Notes under the pieces: model-generated
Databases searched by the model: none
The model's input: the letters and a program-made list of their open reading frames with translations, nothing else
What the model was told of the DNA's origin: nothing
Part shown: positions 42,927 through 51,544 of the stretch, piece after piece
Layout of the letters: the number at the start of each line of letters is the position of its first letter
Position numbering within the stretch: the first letter of the stretch is position 1
Source: Haloarcula marismortui ATCC 43049
Lineage (GTDB): Archaea > Halobacteriota > Halobacteria > Halobacteriales > Haloarculaceae
Length of the DNA stretch: 64,000 bases
Reading direction: 5' to 3'
NCBI RefSeq assembly: GCF_000011085.1
Contig: NC_006397.1
Location: 186,001 to 250,000, forward strand
Made by a program: the position numbers and the translations under genes

Positions 42927-42942
42927 CGCTCTCTTGAGAGCG
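42927..42942. terminator. Hairpin between convergent genes
   Basis: CGCTCTC-TT-GAGAGCG is a perfect 7-base stem in the 133-base gap after the metal pump and before the convergent MgtC-like gene. No long T run follows, so termination is only a suggestion. Confidence 0.35.
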
Positions 42943-42966
42943 ACGTAGCTCCGCTAGCGTAGCGAA

Positions 42967-44205
42967 TCACAGGACGACGACAACGATGCCAGCGGCGGCG
43001 ACGGCCCCAAGAGCGACCGTCACCCGCCGGCCCAGTTCGACCGTCCCCAGTAGCCACGCGAGGCCGGCCTTTGTGAGCGTATTCGCAATAGCACCGATGA
43101 CGATACCGGTAGTTGCGACTCTGGCAGAGATCTCACCGTCCGCTTCGAGTGCGCTCAGCGTAAGCGTGATCGCATCGACGTCAGCAAGCCCCGAAAGAAA
43201 CGCAGTCACGTAGATACCCGAATCGCCGAACCAGGTATTTGCGGACTGGGACACCAGGAGCACGATTGCGAAGACAGCGCCGAAAAACAGTGCCGGTCGG
43301 AGACGAAACGGGTTCGTGAGATCGGTCTCGACCGCCGACTCTGTGGTCGATTGCCAGTAGACGATGCCGGCGATACACACGCCAACACCAGTCATCACTC
43401 CGAGCGGCACAGCGACTTGAGGGAGGAGTGCCCGGTTCACGACAGCGACCTCGAGGAGTGCGCGCGGAAACATGACAATCGATGCGACAACAACCGAAAA
43501 CGAGCCGATCCTGTAGAGGTCGGGAGTTTCACTGATTCGCTCGGCCACCGAGACCGTCGTCGCGGTTGAAGAGACGAATCCGCCAAAGATTCCCGTGAGG
43601 GCAATTCCTCGCTTGGCTCCGACAGCCCGACTCAGGATGTAGGCAACGAAGCTCAGCCCGGTGACAAAGCCGACCATCACCCAGATAAACCGTGGATTGA
43701 GACCATACAGCACATCGAGTTCACGATCAGGCAGAATTGGCAGCACGACCACCACGACGAGGATGAATTTGAGGGAGGCACGGCGTTCACGTTCGTCAAT
43801 TTTGTCGACGAACCTGTGGATCGTCGGCTTCGCAGACAGGAGGATAGTGACAAGCCCGCCGAGAATGATCGCGAAGACCGTCCCGCGTTCGGAGGACACT
43901 GCTAACGCGCCCAGAAGGACAGTGAGCAATGCAGCAGTCACCGTCGTGAGTCCGATATCTCCTTCGGTCAGAACTTTCCCGGCATACGCGACGGTCAGGA
44001 GGATTGCAATAGCGAGGACTGTGACAGGGAAGAGGGCAGGAAAGAACGCCTGAACGGTTGCGCCGGCGAGGGCAAACAGCGGAAACGTCCGGCTGCCGGC
44101 GAACATTCCCCCAGATTCCGCCTGTTCCCGTTCCAGTCCGATGAGAGCGCCAATACCGAATGCAACGAGGAGACGAAGGAGAAGCGAGTCGATGATCTCG
44201 ACCAT
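42967..44205 (-). CDS. MgtC/DUF4010 membrane protein
   Basis: A 412-residue integral membrane protein with about a dozen hydrophobic segments. The N-terminal MgtC-like part has 'LLVAFGIGALIGLEREQAES' and 'GSRTFPLFALAGATVQAFFP'. The C-terminal DUF4010 part contains 'GIFGGFVSSTATTVSVAERI' and 'LSGLADVDAITLTLSALEAD'. MgtC-type proteins act in magnesium or phosphate balance; DUF4010 has no settled role. The 219-base gap upstream holds nothing I can name. Confidence 0.82.
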   Translation of the reverse strand: MVEIIDSLLLRLLVAFGIGALIGLEREQAESGGMFAGSRTFPLFALAGATVQAFFPALFPVTVLAIAILLTVAYAGKVLTEGDIGLTTVTAALLTVLLGALAVSSERGTVFAIILGGLVTILLSAKPTIHRFVDKIDERERRASLKFILVVVVVLPILPDRELDVLYGLNPRFIWVMVGFVTGLSFVAYILSRAVGAKRGIALTGIFGGFVSSTATTVSVAERISETPDLYRIGSFSVVVASIVMFPRALLEVAVVNRALLPQVAVPLGVMTGVGVCIAGIVYWQSTTESAVETDLTNPFRLRPALFFGAVFAIVLLVSQSANTWFGDSGIYVTAFLSGLADVDAITLTLSALEADGEISARVATTGIVIGAIANTLTKAGLAWLLGTVELGRRVTVALGAVAAAGIVVVVL

Positions 44206-44424
44206 TCTCTAGAGTTCAGTCCTCCAAGTTGTCAAACTTCGGGTGTGAGGCCCGGAATCAATTGTCTACTGTGGGTGCTATGGGGCCATGCTCGGTTCGA
44301 GTTATTTGGAGAGCAGCAAACTGGACGAGCCATTTCAGATGACCGTCTCCCCGTGCTGTCACTCTCTGTCCTGTTCCTTGAGCGAATTGCCGTCTGTTCT
44401 TCTGGGACCCGGTGAATCTGAAAA

Positions 44425-45990
44425 TTATGACCCGATGTCGACAAGATAGAACAGCAGAAAGCCGGCTGCGGCGGCACCCACGGGGATTTCGTACGGGCGC
44501 TCGTGGAACGTCAGAATTGCTGCGGCCACGATGAGCGCGCCGGCGACCACCGCGTAGCCGAGCTTCTGTGCACCCGTTCCGCGTCCCTCAACCGGGTCTG
44601 TACGGACGACCAGTTCGCCCCGCTCAAGCCGGGACAACGTTCTATCGACCCGAGAGGGGACCCGTGCCAGTGCAGGAAGCGACCGGCGAATATCTGCCCG
44701 CGTTTCCTCGATGAGTGCATTGAGTTCGTTCTCGATGAGCCCCTGTTCGACGAGGAATGAGCGCACAGCGGCGAGAAAGTCAAACTCCGGATCGAGCTGC
44801 CGACAGACACCCTCACCGACGGTCCCGACCCGGATGAGTAACATTACGTCCGGCGGAATCCGGAACGGGAACGCACGGAGATTTGTCGTCAATTCCGTAA
44901 TTATCATCCGCCAAGTGATTTCCGAGCGGCCTTCGAGGTTCTCGATGACGAGCGCAAGCACCCGGCCGACCTCAGCACGGTTGACGTGTGGCTCAAGGAC
45001 ATCGAGCGCGACAAGCACATCTACCAGATCATCCACGTCACGACGGACGAGTGCCCGATAGAGCGCGACAATGTCCTCCTGAACCGTGGGTGGAAGGCGT
45101 TCGTTCATGCCGAAATCGAAGAGCAACAGACGGCCGTCGTCTGTGACGGCGAGGTTACCCGGATGGGGATCAGCGTGGAACACGCCGTCGACGAGTCCCA
45201 TCTCCAGATACACATTGATGATCCGTGTCGCCATCTCGTGTGGCGTCATATCGATACCGTCGAAGGCGTTGCCGTCAGTTACTTTCTGCCCGGTCAGATA
45301 CTCCATCGCTAGCACTCGTTCCGAGCACAGGTCTTCATAGACGGCAGGGATCACGACTCGCTCATCGCCGTGGAAATTCTCCCTGATGTCAGCCATGACC
45401 GTCGCTTCGCGGTCGAAGTCCAGTTCGTCCAGAATTATGTCCTCAAAATCGTCAGCCGCATTTTCGATCGAATACTGCTGGCGCTCGGTAGCGAAGGGGC
45501 GAATCAACGGAACCAGTCCCCGGACGACCCGAAGGTCACGCGTAATCATGGGCTTCAGTTCAGGACGTCGCACCTTCAGTGCGATTCGCTCACCTCGGTA
45601 GGTCGCCGTATAGACGTACGCGAGCGACCCGCCGGCGACCGGTTCGAGTGTCGACTGATCGAGTTCGTCGCCAAGCTCTTGTGCAATGACGTGCTTTGGA
45701 TCTCCCCCCGCGCCCTCGGGGACCTCGTCTTGGAGGGTTCCGAATACGTCGGCATAGACCGGCGGGACGATATCGGGGCGTGTCGAGAGTACCTGCCCGA
45801 CTTTGATGAACGCTGGTCCGAGTTCGAGCATCGTATCCCGGATCTGCTCGGCTCGCTGTCGATGGGCCTCGTCCGGGACCTGCCTTCGTGAGCCAAACAG
45901 GATGAACCGCCGTCGATCGCGGAGAAATGCCAGCGCGAATGGGAAAAACCGGACGAGAACGACCAAGTACCGGCGAAACAACCCGCTCAT
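44425..45990 (-). CDS. ABC1/UbiB-family atypical kinase
   Basis: 521 residues. Family motifs include the KxGQ element 'GPAFIKVGQVLSTRPDIVPP', the Ala/Gly loop 'VAGGSLAYVYTATYRGERIA', 'KVRRPELKPMITRDLRVVRG', 'DFDREATVMADIRENF' and the metal site 'GLVDGVFHADPHPGNLAVTD'. Two C-terminal membrane helices anchor it. UbiB-type proteins support quinone or lipid metabolism through ATPase activity. A TATA-like CCATTTATATATG (minus strand, about 46055-46067) may drive it with a leader of about 40 bases. Confidence 0.88.
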   Translation of the reverse strand: MSGLFRRYLVVLVRFFPFALAFLRDRRRFILFGSRRQVPDEAHRQRAEQIRDTMLELGPAFIKVGQVLSTRPDIVPPVYADVFGTLQDEVPEGAGGDPKHVIAQELGDELDQSTLEPVAGGSLAYVYTATYRGERIALKVRRPELKPMITRDLRVVRGLVPLIRPFATERQQYSIENAADDFEDIILDELDFDREATVMADIRENFHGDERVVIPAVYEDLCSERVLAMEYLTGQKVTDGNAFDGIDMTPHEMATRIINVYLEMGLVDGVFHADPHPGNLAVTDDGRLLLFDFGMNERLPPTVQEDIVALYRALVRRDVDDLVDVLVALDVLEPHVNRAEVGRVLALVIENLEGRSEITWRMIITELTTNLRAFPFRIPPDVMLLIRVGTVGEGVCRQLDPEFDFLAAVRSFLVEQGLIENELNALIEETRADIRRSLPALARVPSRVDRTLSRLERGELVVRTDPVEGRGTGAQKLGYAVVAGALIVAAAILTFHERPYEIPVGAAAAGFLLFYLVDIGS

Positions 45991-46114
45991 TCTATCGGAG
46001 TGAATAGCGGTCGAGGAGCGTCAATTGACAGTACATACATTGGTTTCGATCAAGTGGCATATATAAATGGATGAAAACTGGATCCCCTCGGATATCTAGT
46101 CTCTTAGGATTGCA

Positions 46115-46284
46115 GGCACTGTCTAGTTGGGCGAGTTTGAGAAACGAGGAGGTCGTAGCGAGAAGTGTCCATGCAACTCGCAGACCTCCTCAGAGAAACG
46201 TTAGATGAGGACAACCAAGACGTTTGGGAGAATGAGCGCACGCCGACACCCGTCCGGCGGTTTGGGGTGCGTCTCCATACTGCG
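46115..46284 (+). mobile_element. Left end and N-terminal transposase fragment of an IS6-like element
   Basis: The stretch begins GGCACTGTCTAGTTGGG, like the ends of haloarchaeal IS6-family elements. At 46171 an ATG opens a frame reading 'MQLADLLRETLDEDNQDVWE' and then 'NERTPTPVRRFGVRLHTA', which I recognise as the N-terminus of such transposases. After about 38 codons the likeness stops and an acetyltransferase reading frame begins in another phase. Only about 170 bases remain and no right end is visible. Also present are the complementary arms GAGGAGGTC and GACCTCCTC around the start. The family label is from memory. Confidence 0.6.
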
Positions 46285-46742
46285 GTGAACTCGAATCGAC
46301 CGTTGATGCGTTCTCACTCGCCGACGACATCGACCTCGTCGCGACGGAACTCCCATTCCGCGTCGACCGCCTCGATTCGCCGGACTATCGAACATGGATC
46401 GCCGTCGATGGATTCACCGATGGGACTCCGCTCGCCGATATCGACGGTGAGTTTGCCGGGTATATCGCGGCCGAAATCGACGAAGCGCCGCGTGTCTTTG
46501 ACCGCCCCGACCGACTGTTCATCTGTGACATCTACGTTGACGAACCGTATCGTGGAACGGGATTGGCAGAGGACCTGTTTGACCGTCTCAGACACTGGGC
46601 ACACGACGCCGGGTGTGAAGAGTTCAGTCTCGATCCGCATGTCGACAACGACCGATCCAACGCCTTCTACGAGAAGCTCGGGTTCGAACAGACGAAGTGT
46701 CATATGGTAGCCAGCGCAGAAGCCCGGATGAACCACGAGTAG
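46285..46742 (+). pseudogene. GNAT acetyltransferase lacking its N-terminus
   Basis: A frame ending at TAG 46740-46742 encodes the core of a GNAT N-acetyltransferase: 'FICDIYVDEPYRGTGLAEDL' is the acetyl-CoA loop and 'DNDRSNAFYEKLGFEQTKCH' the C-terminal motif. Upstream 'DLVATELPFRVDRLDSPDYR' and 'GEFAGYIAAEIDEAPRV' also look coding. No start codon lies before the core. The frame can be followed back to the IS fragment, where an upstream TGA closes it. The gene therefore lost its start when the insertion-sequence fragment was joined. A one-base loss in a G run could instead fuse the two frames, but the transposase likeness makes that less likely. Confidence 0.75.
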
Positions 46743-46774
46743 TGGCAGTACGTCGGACACAAGCGCACAGCGAA

Positions 46775-47056
46775 CTACCTGATCCAGCGGTCGGGGACGG
46801 ACTCGAAGGTGACCTCCCCGACCGGTTCCATCGACACTGAGTAAGAACTGCTCGCGGTCGCCGCGTCCTCGGCCGTAGTCCCCTGCTCATCGGTGAGTGT
46901 CGCCGTGTCCTCGTTCTCTGCTGGCGTGTCTCCAGTCGCGGACGCCGCCTCTTCGGTCCCGGACTGGCAACCAGCTACCCCCAGCGTCCCAACAGTACCG
47001 ACGCTCGTTCGCAGGATGCGACGCCTCGTCACTGATGTCGCCTCGCTGTCATCCAT
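46775..47056 (-). pseudogene. Truncated iron-uptake binding lipoprotein
   Basis: 93 residues: a twin-arginine signal 'VTRRRILRTSVGTVGTLGVA' with lipobox 'VAGC', a Thr/Glu/Ala-rich linker, then 'SYSVSMEPVGEVTFESVPDR' before a stop at 46775. The intact gene at 47219 has 'SYTVSMEPMGPVTFDGPPED' at the same place and runs on for 300 more residues. Past the stop only scraps of similarity remain and the region runs into the beheaded acetyltransferase. It is thus a leftover of a paralogous binding protein. Its promoter still carries a DtxR-type palindrome. Confidence 0.75.
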
Positions 47057-47061
47057 AAAAT

Positions 47062-47077
47062 TTTAGGCTGGCCTAAA
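47062..47077. promoter_or_regulatory. DtxR-type iron box, first copy
   Basis: TTTAGGCTGGCCTAAA is a near-perfect palindrome five bases before the ATG of the truncated lipoprotein. It matches the TTAGG-CCTAA half-sites bound by DtxR/SirR/Idr iron-dependent repressors. Confidence 0.75.
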
Positions 47078-47196
47078 TACAATAAGCATTGTGCTTCGGG
47101 CACGTCGGAGTCACGGCAACCGGCGGAGAATGCTGTGATTCTGCACAGCAGCGCAGACTAATTTCAGCCAGAGATACATTCCAATAGGCCTTTATG

Positions 47197-47214
47197 TTTT
47201 TAGGCTAGCCTAAA
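47197..47214. promoter_or_regulatory. DtxR-type iron box, second copy
   Basis: TTTTAGGCTAGCCTAAAA is a perfect 18-base palindrome four bases before the GTG at 47219. With a TATA-like CCTTTATGT centred about 27 bases upstream of that codon, the box covers the transcription start, a repressor position. Confidence 0.8.
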
Positions 47215-47218
47215 ATCT

Positions 47219-48319
47219 GTGCGACGACGAACCTATATCGCAAGTGGAACAGTAATGGCAAGCGGCCTGCTGGCGGGCTGTAGTAGTGGGAGCAGTGAGA
47301 GTGAGTCAACGCCCGAATCGGCCGACTCTTACACTGTCTCGATGGAACCGATGGGGCCCGTGACCTTCGACGGGCCTCCGGAAGACTGGGTGGCACTGCT
47401 CCCGAGCTACGCCGACATGGGGATGGCCCTCGACGCAGGCCAGACGCTCGGAATACAGTTGCCATACCGGTATGCCACCGGGTTTTACGAAGAACTCCCC
47501 GGTGTCGAGTACGACCCCGATGCGGTGACGACCCTCTATCAGGATGGCGTCGATAAAGAGTTGTTCTACGAGATAGATGCCGACGTCCACTTCATGGAAC
47601 CAAACCAGCTACGCAACTGGTACGACTGGGACGACCGAGACATTCGGGAAGTCAAAGAGAACATCGGTCCCTTCTTCGGGAACTTCATCCGGCGGCGTAG
47701 CGACGACTGGCACGACTACCCGTACTACTCGCTGTACGGGGCCTTCGAGAAGATTGCCCAGGTCTTCGACCGCGAGCAGCGCTACCAGCAGTTCGCGTCG
47801 TTCCACGAGGAGTTCCTGACCAACCTCCAGGAGCGACTGCCCGAAACGACTCCAGAGGCGGCACTGCTCTACCCCGCAGACAAGACACCGGAGACGTTCT
47901 ACCTCTACCAGCTCTATGACGGTGGTGTCGGAAAGAAACACTGGCGTGATCTACGGCTCCGGGACGCTTTCGAGGGGACCGACGTAGGACACTATTCGGG
48001 CAACACGAGTCTCAAGGTGGATTTCGAGACGCTGCTGGATATTGATCCGGATGTTCTGCTGGTCCGTGGACAGGTTGAAGAGGATCAGGCGACCTTCGAG
48101 GAGACCATCGTCGACTCGCTGCGGAACAACCCTGTCGCCAGCGAACTGACCGCTGTCCAGAACGACGCAGTCTACCGTGGTGGATATCTTGATCAGGGGC
48201 CGATCATCAACCTCTTCCAGACCGAAGCCGCGGCCCAGCGGATCTACTCCGACGAGTTTTCCGAGGAGACAGTGTTCGACCGGCAGCGGGTGGCAGATAT
48301 CATCACCGGCTCTACCTGA
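47219..48319 (+). CDS. Iron-regulated ABC substrate-binding lipoprotein
   Basis: A 366-residue exported binding protein starting at GTG. The N-terminus 'MRRRTYIASGTVMASGLLAG' followed by Cys gives an arginine-rich signal and lipobox. The mature part has 'VALLPSYADMGMALDAGQTL', 'ADVHFMEPNQLRNWYDWDDR' and 'DIDPDVLLVRGQVEEDQATF', typical of metal/siderophore (TroA/FhuD-fold) binding proteins. The DtxR-type box over its promoter indicates repression by iron. No permease or ATPase gene is nearby, so it must work with a transporter encoded elsewhere or as an orphan. Confidence 0.82.
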   Translation: MRRRTYIASGTVMASGLLAGCSSGSSESESTPESADSYTVSMEPMGPVTFDGPPEDWVALLPSYADMGMALDAGQTLGIQLPYRYATGFYEELPGVEYDPDAVTTLYQDGVDKELFYEIDADVHFMEPNQLRNWYDWDDRDIREVKENIGPFFGNFIRRRSDDWHDYPYYSLYGAFEKIAQVFDREQRYQQFASFHEEFLTNLQERLPETTPEAALLYPADKTPETFYLYQLYDGGVGKKHWRDLRLRDAFEGTDVGHYSGNTSLKVDFETLLDIDPDVLLVRGQVEEDQATFEETIVDSLRNNPVASELTAVQNDAVYRGGYLDQGPIINLFQTEAAAQRIYSDEFSEETVFDRQRVADIITGST

Positions 48320-48394
48320 CTGACTGCGGTGACGGCCAGACATGAAACCAGTGTCATCGATGGCGAGCGCTATCACGCTACTGCCACGGTTCTG

Positions 48395-48466
48395 GACACA
48401 CCACTGTTTCCAGTAAAATACCACCAGATAGCGACCAGATTTCACAGGAAATGTGGAGTGGTGGAC
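48395..48466. repeat. Imperfect long inverted repeat in a 324-base gap
   Basis: The minus strand of 48395-48419 contains ATTTTACTGGAAACAGTGG; the plus strand from 48439 contains ATTTCACAGGAAATGTGG. The arms match at most positions with one gap and are about 20 bases apart. The rest of 48320-48643 holds no gene I can support. The arms recall both insertion-sequence ends and origin recognition boxes (CTGGAAAC core), but neither identity is shown. Confidence 0.4.
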
Positions 48467-48643
48467 AGATGAACAGTCATAATCGGAAATTAGTCTGTGC
48501 GTGTCCGAACTACCTGGCGAACACAGGTGTCGGCGAGATGACTCGCGAGTGTGTCGCAACGAACTCAGGGCCCCCGTTCCAGAGAGCGGTATTGTGCGTT
48601 AGCTACAAAACAAATAAACGCCACGAGCGCATACTAAACGGTG

Positions 48644-49054
48644 ATGACCGACGAGCTAGCAGAGATCCGACAGAAGAAGCTCGAAGAGCTCCGAAACGGA
48701 GAGCGAGGGACCGCTGCTGAGAACGAGAACAGCGAGTCGGCAGCCGAACCAGTCCACGTCCACGGCGCAGGCGACCTACAGGACACCGTTGATGATGGGG
48801 TCGTCCTCGTGGACTTCTACGCCGACTGGTGTGGCCCGTGCAAGCAACTCGAACCCGTCGTCGAGCGCATCGCCGCTGGCACCGCCGCGACCGTAGCGAA
48901 AGTCGACATCGACGCAAACCAGCAGTTGGCAGCCAAATACGGCGTCCGTAGCGTACCGACGCTGTTGCTGTTCGTTGATGGGGAGCCGGTCGAGCGCTTA
49001 GTGGGGATGCAACAGGAACCGCAACTCCGGTCGCTCATCGAGAGCTACACCTGA
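48644..49054 (+). CDS. Thioredoxin with N-terminal extension
   Basis: A 136-residue thioredoxin. The redox site is WCGPC in 'VLVDFYADWCGPCKQLEPVV' and the cis-Pro loop 'YGVRSVPTLLLFVDGEPVE'. About 40 acidic residues precede the fold, beginning 'MTDELAEIRQKKLEELRNGE', a charged helix not needed for activity. ATG at 48644 is used; a GTG lies one codon earlier. It opens the sulfur island and could reduce persulfide or thiol carriers there. Confidence 0.9.
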   Translation: MTDELAEIRQKKLEELRNGERGTAAENENSESAAEPVHVHGAGDLQDTVDDGVVLVDFYADWCGPCKQLEPVVERIAAGTAATVAKVDIDANQQLAAKYGVRSVPTLLLFVDGEPVERLVGMQQEPQLRSLIESYT

Positions 49055-49224
49055 TTCTCTCGGCTGTGTCATCCCAGTTTGCTACCGCACTGGAGTCACA
49101 TCTGGTGTATTGGTGGATTCACGTCTCAATCGCCAGCGGAAGATCGCTAACCGGCTTAGACTTTAGCCAGTATGGCTTCTGAGCGCTGGTAGCGACCCAG
49201 TGTTTCAACAGAGCTACTATTGTT

Positions 49225-49249
49225 TATATTGTACAATCAAAGATTTATT
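49225..49249 (+). promoter_or_regulatory. Promoter of the DUF2892 gene with an ATATTGT motif
   Basis: GATTTATT near 49242-49249 is centred about 29 bases before the ATG at 49275. Just upstream, ATATTGTACAAT (49227-49236 region) contains the palindrome ATTGTACAAT and shares ATATTGT with other sulfur-island promoters. Confidence 0.45.
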
Positions 49250-49274
49250 GTTCTTGTAGGACTAACTGTGTTGT

Positions 49275-49499
49275 ATGGAGCGTAACGTCGGTTCGACAGA
49301 CAAGACTGCCAGAATCCTCATCGGTGCCATCGCGGGGCTGGTATCGCTCGGTATCCTCGCCAGCACCGTTCCGCTGCCAGCAATACTTGCACCTGTGCTC
49401 GGGCTCGCCGCGGTGCTGCTGCTCGTCACTGGCTTCACCAGATTCTGCGGGCTGTACGGACTCCTGGGTGTCGACACCTGCTCTGTCGACACCCGGTGA
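49275..49499 (+). CDS. DUF2892 small membrane protein
   Basis: 74 residues. 'MERNVGSTDKTARILIGAIA' leads into two hydrophobic helices and then 'FTRFCGLYGLLGVDTCSVDT'. The 'N-V-G-x-x-D' start and 'F-C-x-x-Y-x-x-LG-x-x-TC' end are typical of DUF2892, a domain also found fused to membrane rhodaneses such as YgaP. The two Cys may take part in sulfur transfer at the membrane. It lies within a run of sulfur genes and ends 123 bases from the convergent DUF1641 gene. Confidence 0.85.
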   Translation: MERNVGSTDKTARILIGAIAGLVSLGILASTVPLPAILAPVLGLAAVLLLVTGFTRFCGLYGLLGVDTCSVDTR

Positions 49500-49621
49500 A
49501 CAATCGGGGCGGGGCCTGATCGGCTTACGCCGAGCAGCGACTGATTCTTCGAATCGAGGTTCCCGGTCAGCCTATTCTCAGACAGGTGGCCAGGCATCTG
49601 GCAATGACGAAAAATACGATT

Positions 49622-50020
49622 TCACTGGTTCTGGACCGCACGACCGAGCGACCGGACGATGGCGAGCACGTATCGGATGCCGGTAAGAAACTCGCCGCTT
49701 CGAATCCCATCCAAGACATCGTGCAGATCGACTGGCCCTCTAGAGTTCGCGTCGCCGAGTGCGCCGAGGACAGTCTGTAGCGCGCCTCGTGTGTCATCAC
49801 TGGCGGCTGTCTCAGCGAGTTCGCCGAGCGAGGCGCCAGTCCCGGCGAGGGAGGTGACCATCTCGTCGTCCATCGCAGCGGTCCCGAGTTCGGCTACTTC
49901 GACCAGTTCGTTGACCGTATCGAGATTGCGGACGAACGTGGCGAAGGCCTCGGGGTTCTCCTCGATGGCGGTGGTCAGTTCCTCGCTCAGATCGTCAGCC
50001 GATGATTGTTGTTCACTCAT
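49622..50020 (-). CDS. DUF1641 protein
   Basis: 132 residues, mostly helical and acidic. 'AFATFVRNLDTVNELVEVAE' and 'DLHDVLDGIRSGEFLTGIRY' followed by 'VLAIVRSLGRA' match the DUF1641 pattern. Members commonly sit beside sulfide:quinone-reductase-like or formate-dehydrogenase genes, as here. It starts 11 bases after the flavoprotein gene ends and is last in the operon tusA-SQR-DUF1641. A regulatory or structural partner of that enzyme is likely. Confidence 0.8.
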   Translation of the reverse strand: MSEQQSSADDLSEELTTAIEENPEAFATFVRNLDTVNELVEVAELGTAAMDDEMVTSLAGTGASLGELAETAASDDTRGALQTVLGALGDANSRGPVDLHDVLDGIRSGEFLTGIRYVLAIVRSLGRAVQNQ

Positions 50021-50031
50021 TGTTTGTCACC

Positions 50032-51177
50032 TCAGAGTAGCCCCCGCGCTGTGAGCCAGTAGGATTCGTTGTACGCAAGCTTCGACCAGTGCATGGCCCG
50101 ACTCGGTTCACTCGGCTCAGGCGGGCGTTCGTAGTCGAACTCGACGAACGTGGCGTCATCCATCCCAGTCTCGATGAAGCAGACGGTCTTGCCGCCGTAG
50201 ACAGCTGTCGCTGGCTGGCCGCGGACCTCACTCGCGAGTCGCTGAGCGACGACGTGGGCCTGATAGTGCGCCGCGCTCCCGGCCTTTGGGACCCCGGTCT
50301 GGGCGGCATCGCCGATGGCGTACACGTCGTCGAAGCCGGTCGCTTCGAGCGTGTGCTTGTCGACATCTACCCACCCTCCATCGCCGAGGCCGGCCGACTC
50401 GACGAAGTCGCTGCCGGTGTGTGGCGGGATGGCGACGAGGAGGTCGTAGTCCAGCTCCGTCCCTTCCATCGACGTAATCGTCTCCGCATCGGGGTCGACA
50501 GCCTCGGCGTTGAACATCGTCTCAATGGCGATATCGCGCTCCCGGAGTCGCGGGTCGGCCCACTCCGCGATGTGTTCGTTTCCGTGGACCCGCATGATGG
50601 GGTAGGTGTAGGTGATGTCGAACGCGTCCCGACGGCCGCGTTCTCGGAGCCAGTCGTCGACCATGAACGTGAACTCAAGCGGCGCGGCCGGACACATATG
50701 TGGCGTCCCGACAACGCTCAGGACGATGTGGCCGCCGTTCATTTCCAAGAGTTCGTCACGGAGAGCTTGGGAACCGTCTTCGCCGTAGAAGTGGTGCCCG
50801 CCCTCGGCGAGGCCCGGAACCCGCTCTGGTTCGAGCTGTGCCCCTGTCGCGACGACAAGTTTGTCGTACGGCGCAGGGTCGATAGCGTCGACAAGTTCGA
50901 GTTCCTTGCGCTCGTGGTCAACATCAACGACGGAGTCCTGCCGGATGGTGACGCGGTTATCGACGACCTCTCGAAGGGGCCGGCGGCCGTCCGCAGGTTC
51001 GCGCTGTCCGAAAGCGACGTAGAGCCAGACCGGCTTGTAGACGTGGTCCCCGCTGTCGTTGAATAGCGTGATCTCGACCTCGCCGGCGGCTAGCTCCGCA
51101 TCGAGTTTCTCCGCGAGGGTATTCGCCAGTACGGTACCACCGGTGCCGCCACCGACGATTGCGATATGTTCGGTCAT
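50032..51177 (-). CDS. Sulfide:quinone-oxidoreductase-like flavoprotein
   Basis: A 381-residue FAD enzyme. The FAD motif is 'IAIVGGGTGGTVLANTLAEK'. 'KLVVATGAQLEPERVPGLAE' and 'GFDDVYAIGDAAQTGVPKAG' are the later nucleotide motifs. Possible redox Cys are in 'GTPHMCPAAPLEFTFMVDDW' and 'YGGKTVCFIETGMDDATFVE'. These follow the SQR/flavocytochrome-c layout. SQR oxidises sulfide to sulfane sulfur with a quinone. It overlaps a TusA gene by four bases, which suggests the sulfur is passed to that carrier. Confidence 0.85.
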   Translation of the reverse strand: MTEHIAIVGGGTGGTVLANTLAEKLDAELAAGEVEITLFNDSGDHVYKPVWLYVAFGQREPADGRRPLREVVDNRVTIRQDSVVDVDHERKELELVDAIDPAPYDKLVVATGAQLEPERVPGLAEGGHHFYGEDGSQALRDELLEMNGGHIVLSVVGTPHMCPAAPLEFTFMVDDWLRERGRRDAFDITYTYPIMRVHGNEHIAEWADPRLRERDIAIETMFNAEAVDPDAETITSMEGTELDYDLLVAIPPHTGSDFVESAGLGDGGWVDVDKHTLEATGFDDVYAIGDAAQTGVPKAGSAAHYQAHVVAQRLASEVRGQPATAVYGGKTVCFIETGMDDATFVEFDYERPPEPSEPSRAMHWSKLAYNESYWLTARGLL

Positions 51178-51422
51178 AGTTTCTTCACGTGAATCCTGTA
51201 GTGGTCGCCTTCATCGGCGATATCAAGGACTTCGTTGCCGGACTCGTCGGCCCACTCCTGGACCTCCGACGACGACTTCTCAGCGTCGCTCAACAGGGCG
51301 ATAACGGAGCCGGTGTCGACGGCCCGAACCTCCGAGATGAGGTCCATCAGCGGACCCGGACAGGTCGCGCCCCGAGCGTCGACAGTCGTGTCAGCCTCAG
51401 TGTGACTTTGATTGGTGGTCAT
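51174..51422 (-). CDS. tusA: TusA-family sulfur carrier
   Basis: 82 residues. The sulfur-binding Cys is in 'VDARGATCPGPLMDLISEVR'. 'WADESGNEVLDIADEGDHYR' is the usual second half. It heads the operon with the SQR-like and DUF1641 genes. A TATA-like ATTATTAAATT (minus strand, about 51453-51463) stands some 35 bases upstream. It probably takes sulfane sulfur from the flavoenzyme. Confidence 0.88.
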   Translation of the reverse strand: MTTNQSHTEADTTVDARGATCPGPLMDLISEVRAVDTGSVIALLSDAEKSSSEVQEWADESGNEVLDIADEGDHYRIHVKKL

Positions 51423-51544
51423 GCTTTCTCATCTGTACATAGGCAAGCTATGAATTTAATAATGTATGGGTGTTCCAAGACTGTGAGAAAGCAGTTTATC
51501 TATACGCAAACACCCTCGGTGACCACACACCAGTTTAAGTAAAG

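Noticed and set aside
42927-42942. Hairpin as a transposon end
   Set aside because: A 7-base perfect stem between convergent genes has no flanking duplication and no transposase; a terminator or chance palindrome is simpler.
46261-46270. One-base deletion in the G run as the cause of the broken acetyltransferase
   Set aside because: Adding a G would join the two frames, but the upstream frame reads as an insertion-sequence transposase, not as an acetyltransferase N-terminus. A junction is the better explanation.
48395-48466. Replication origin boxes
   Set aside because: The GGAAA cores recall origin recognition boxes, but there is no orc1/cdc6 gene, no AT-rich unwinding stretch and no G-rich end on the boxes.
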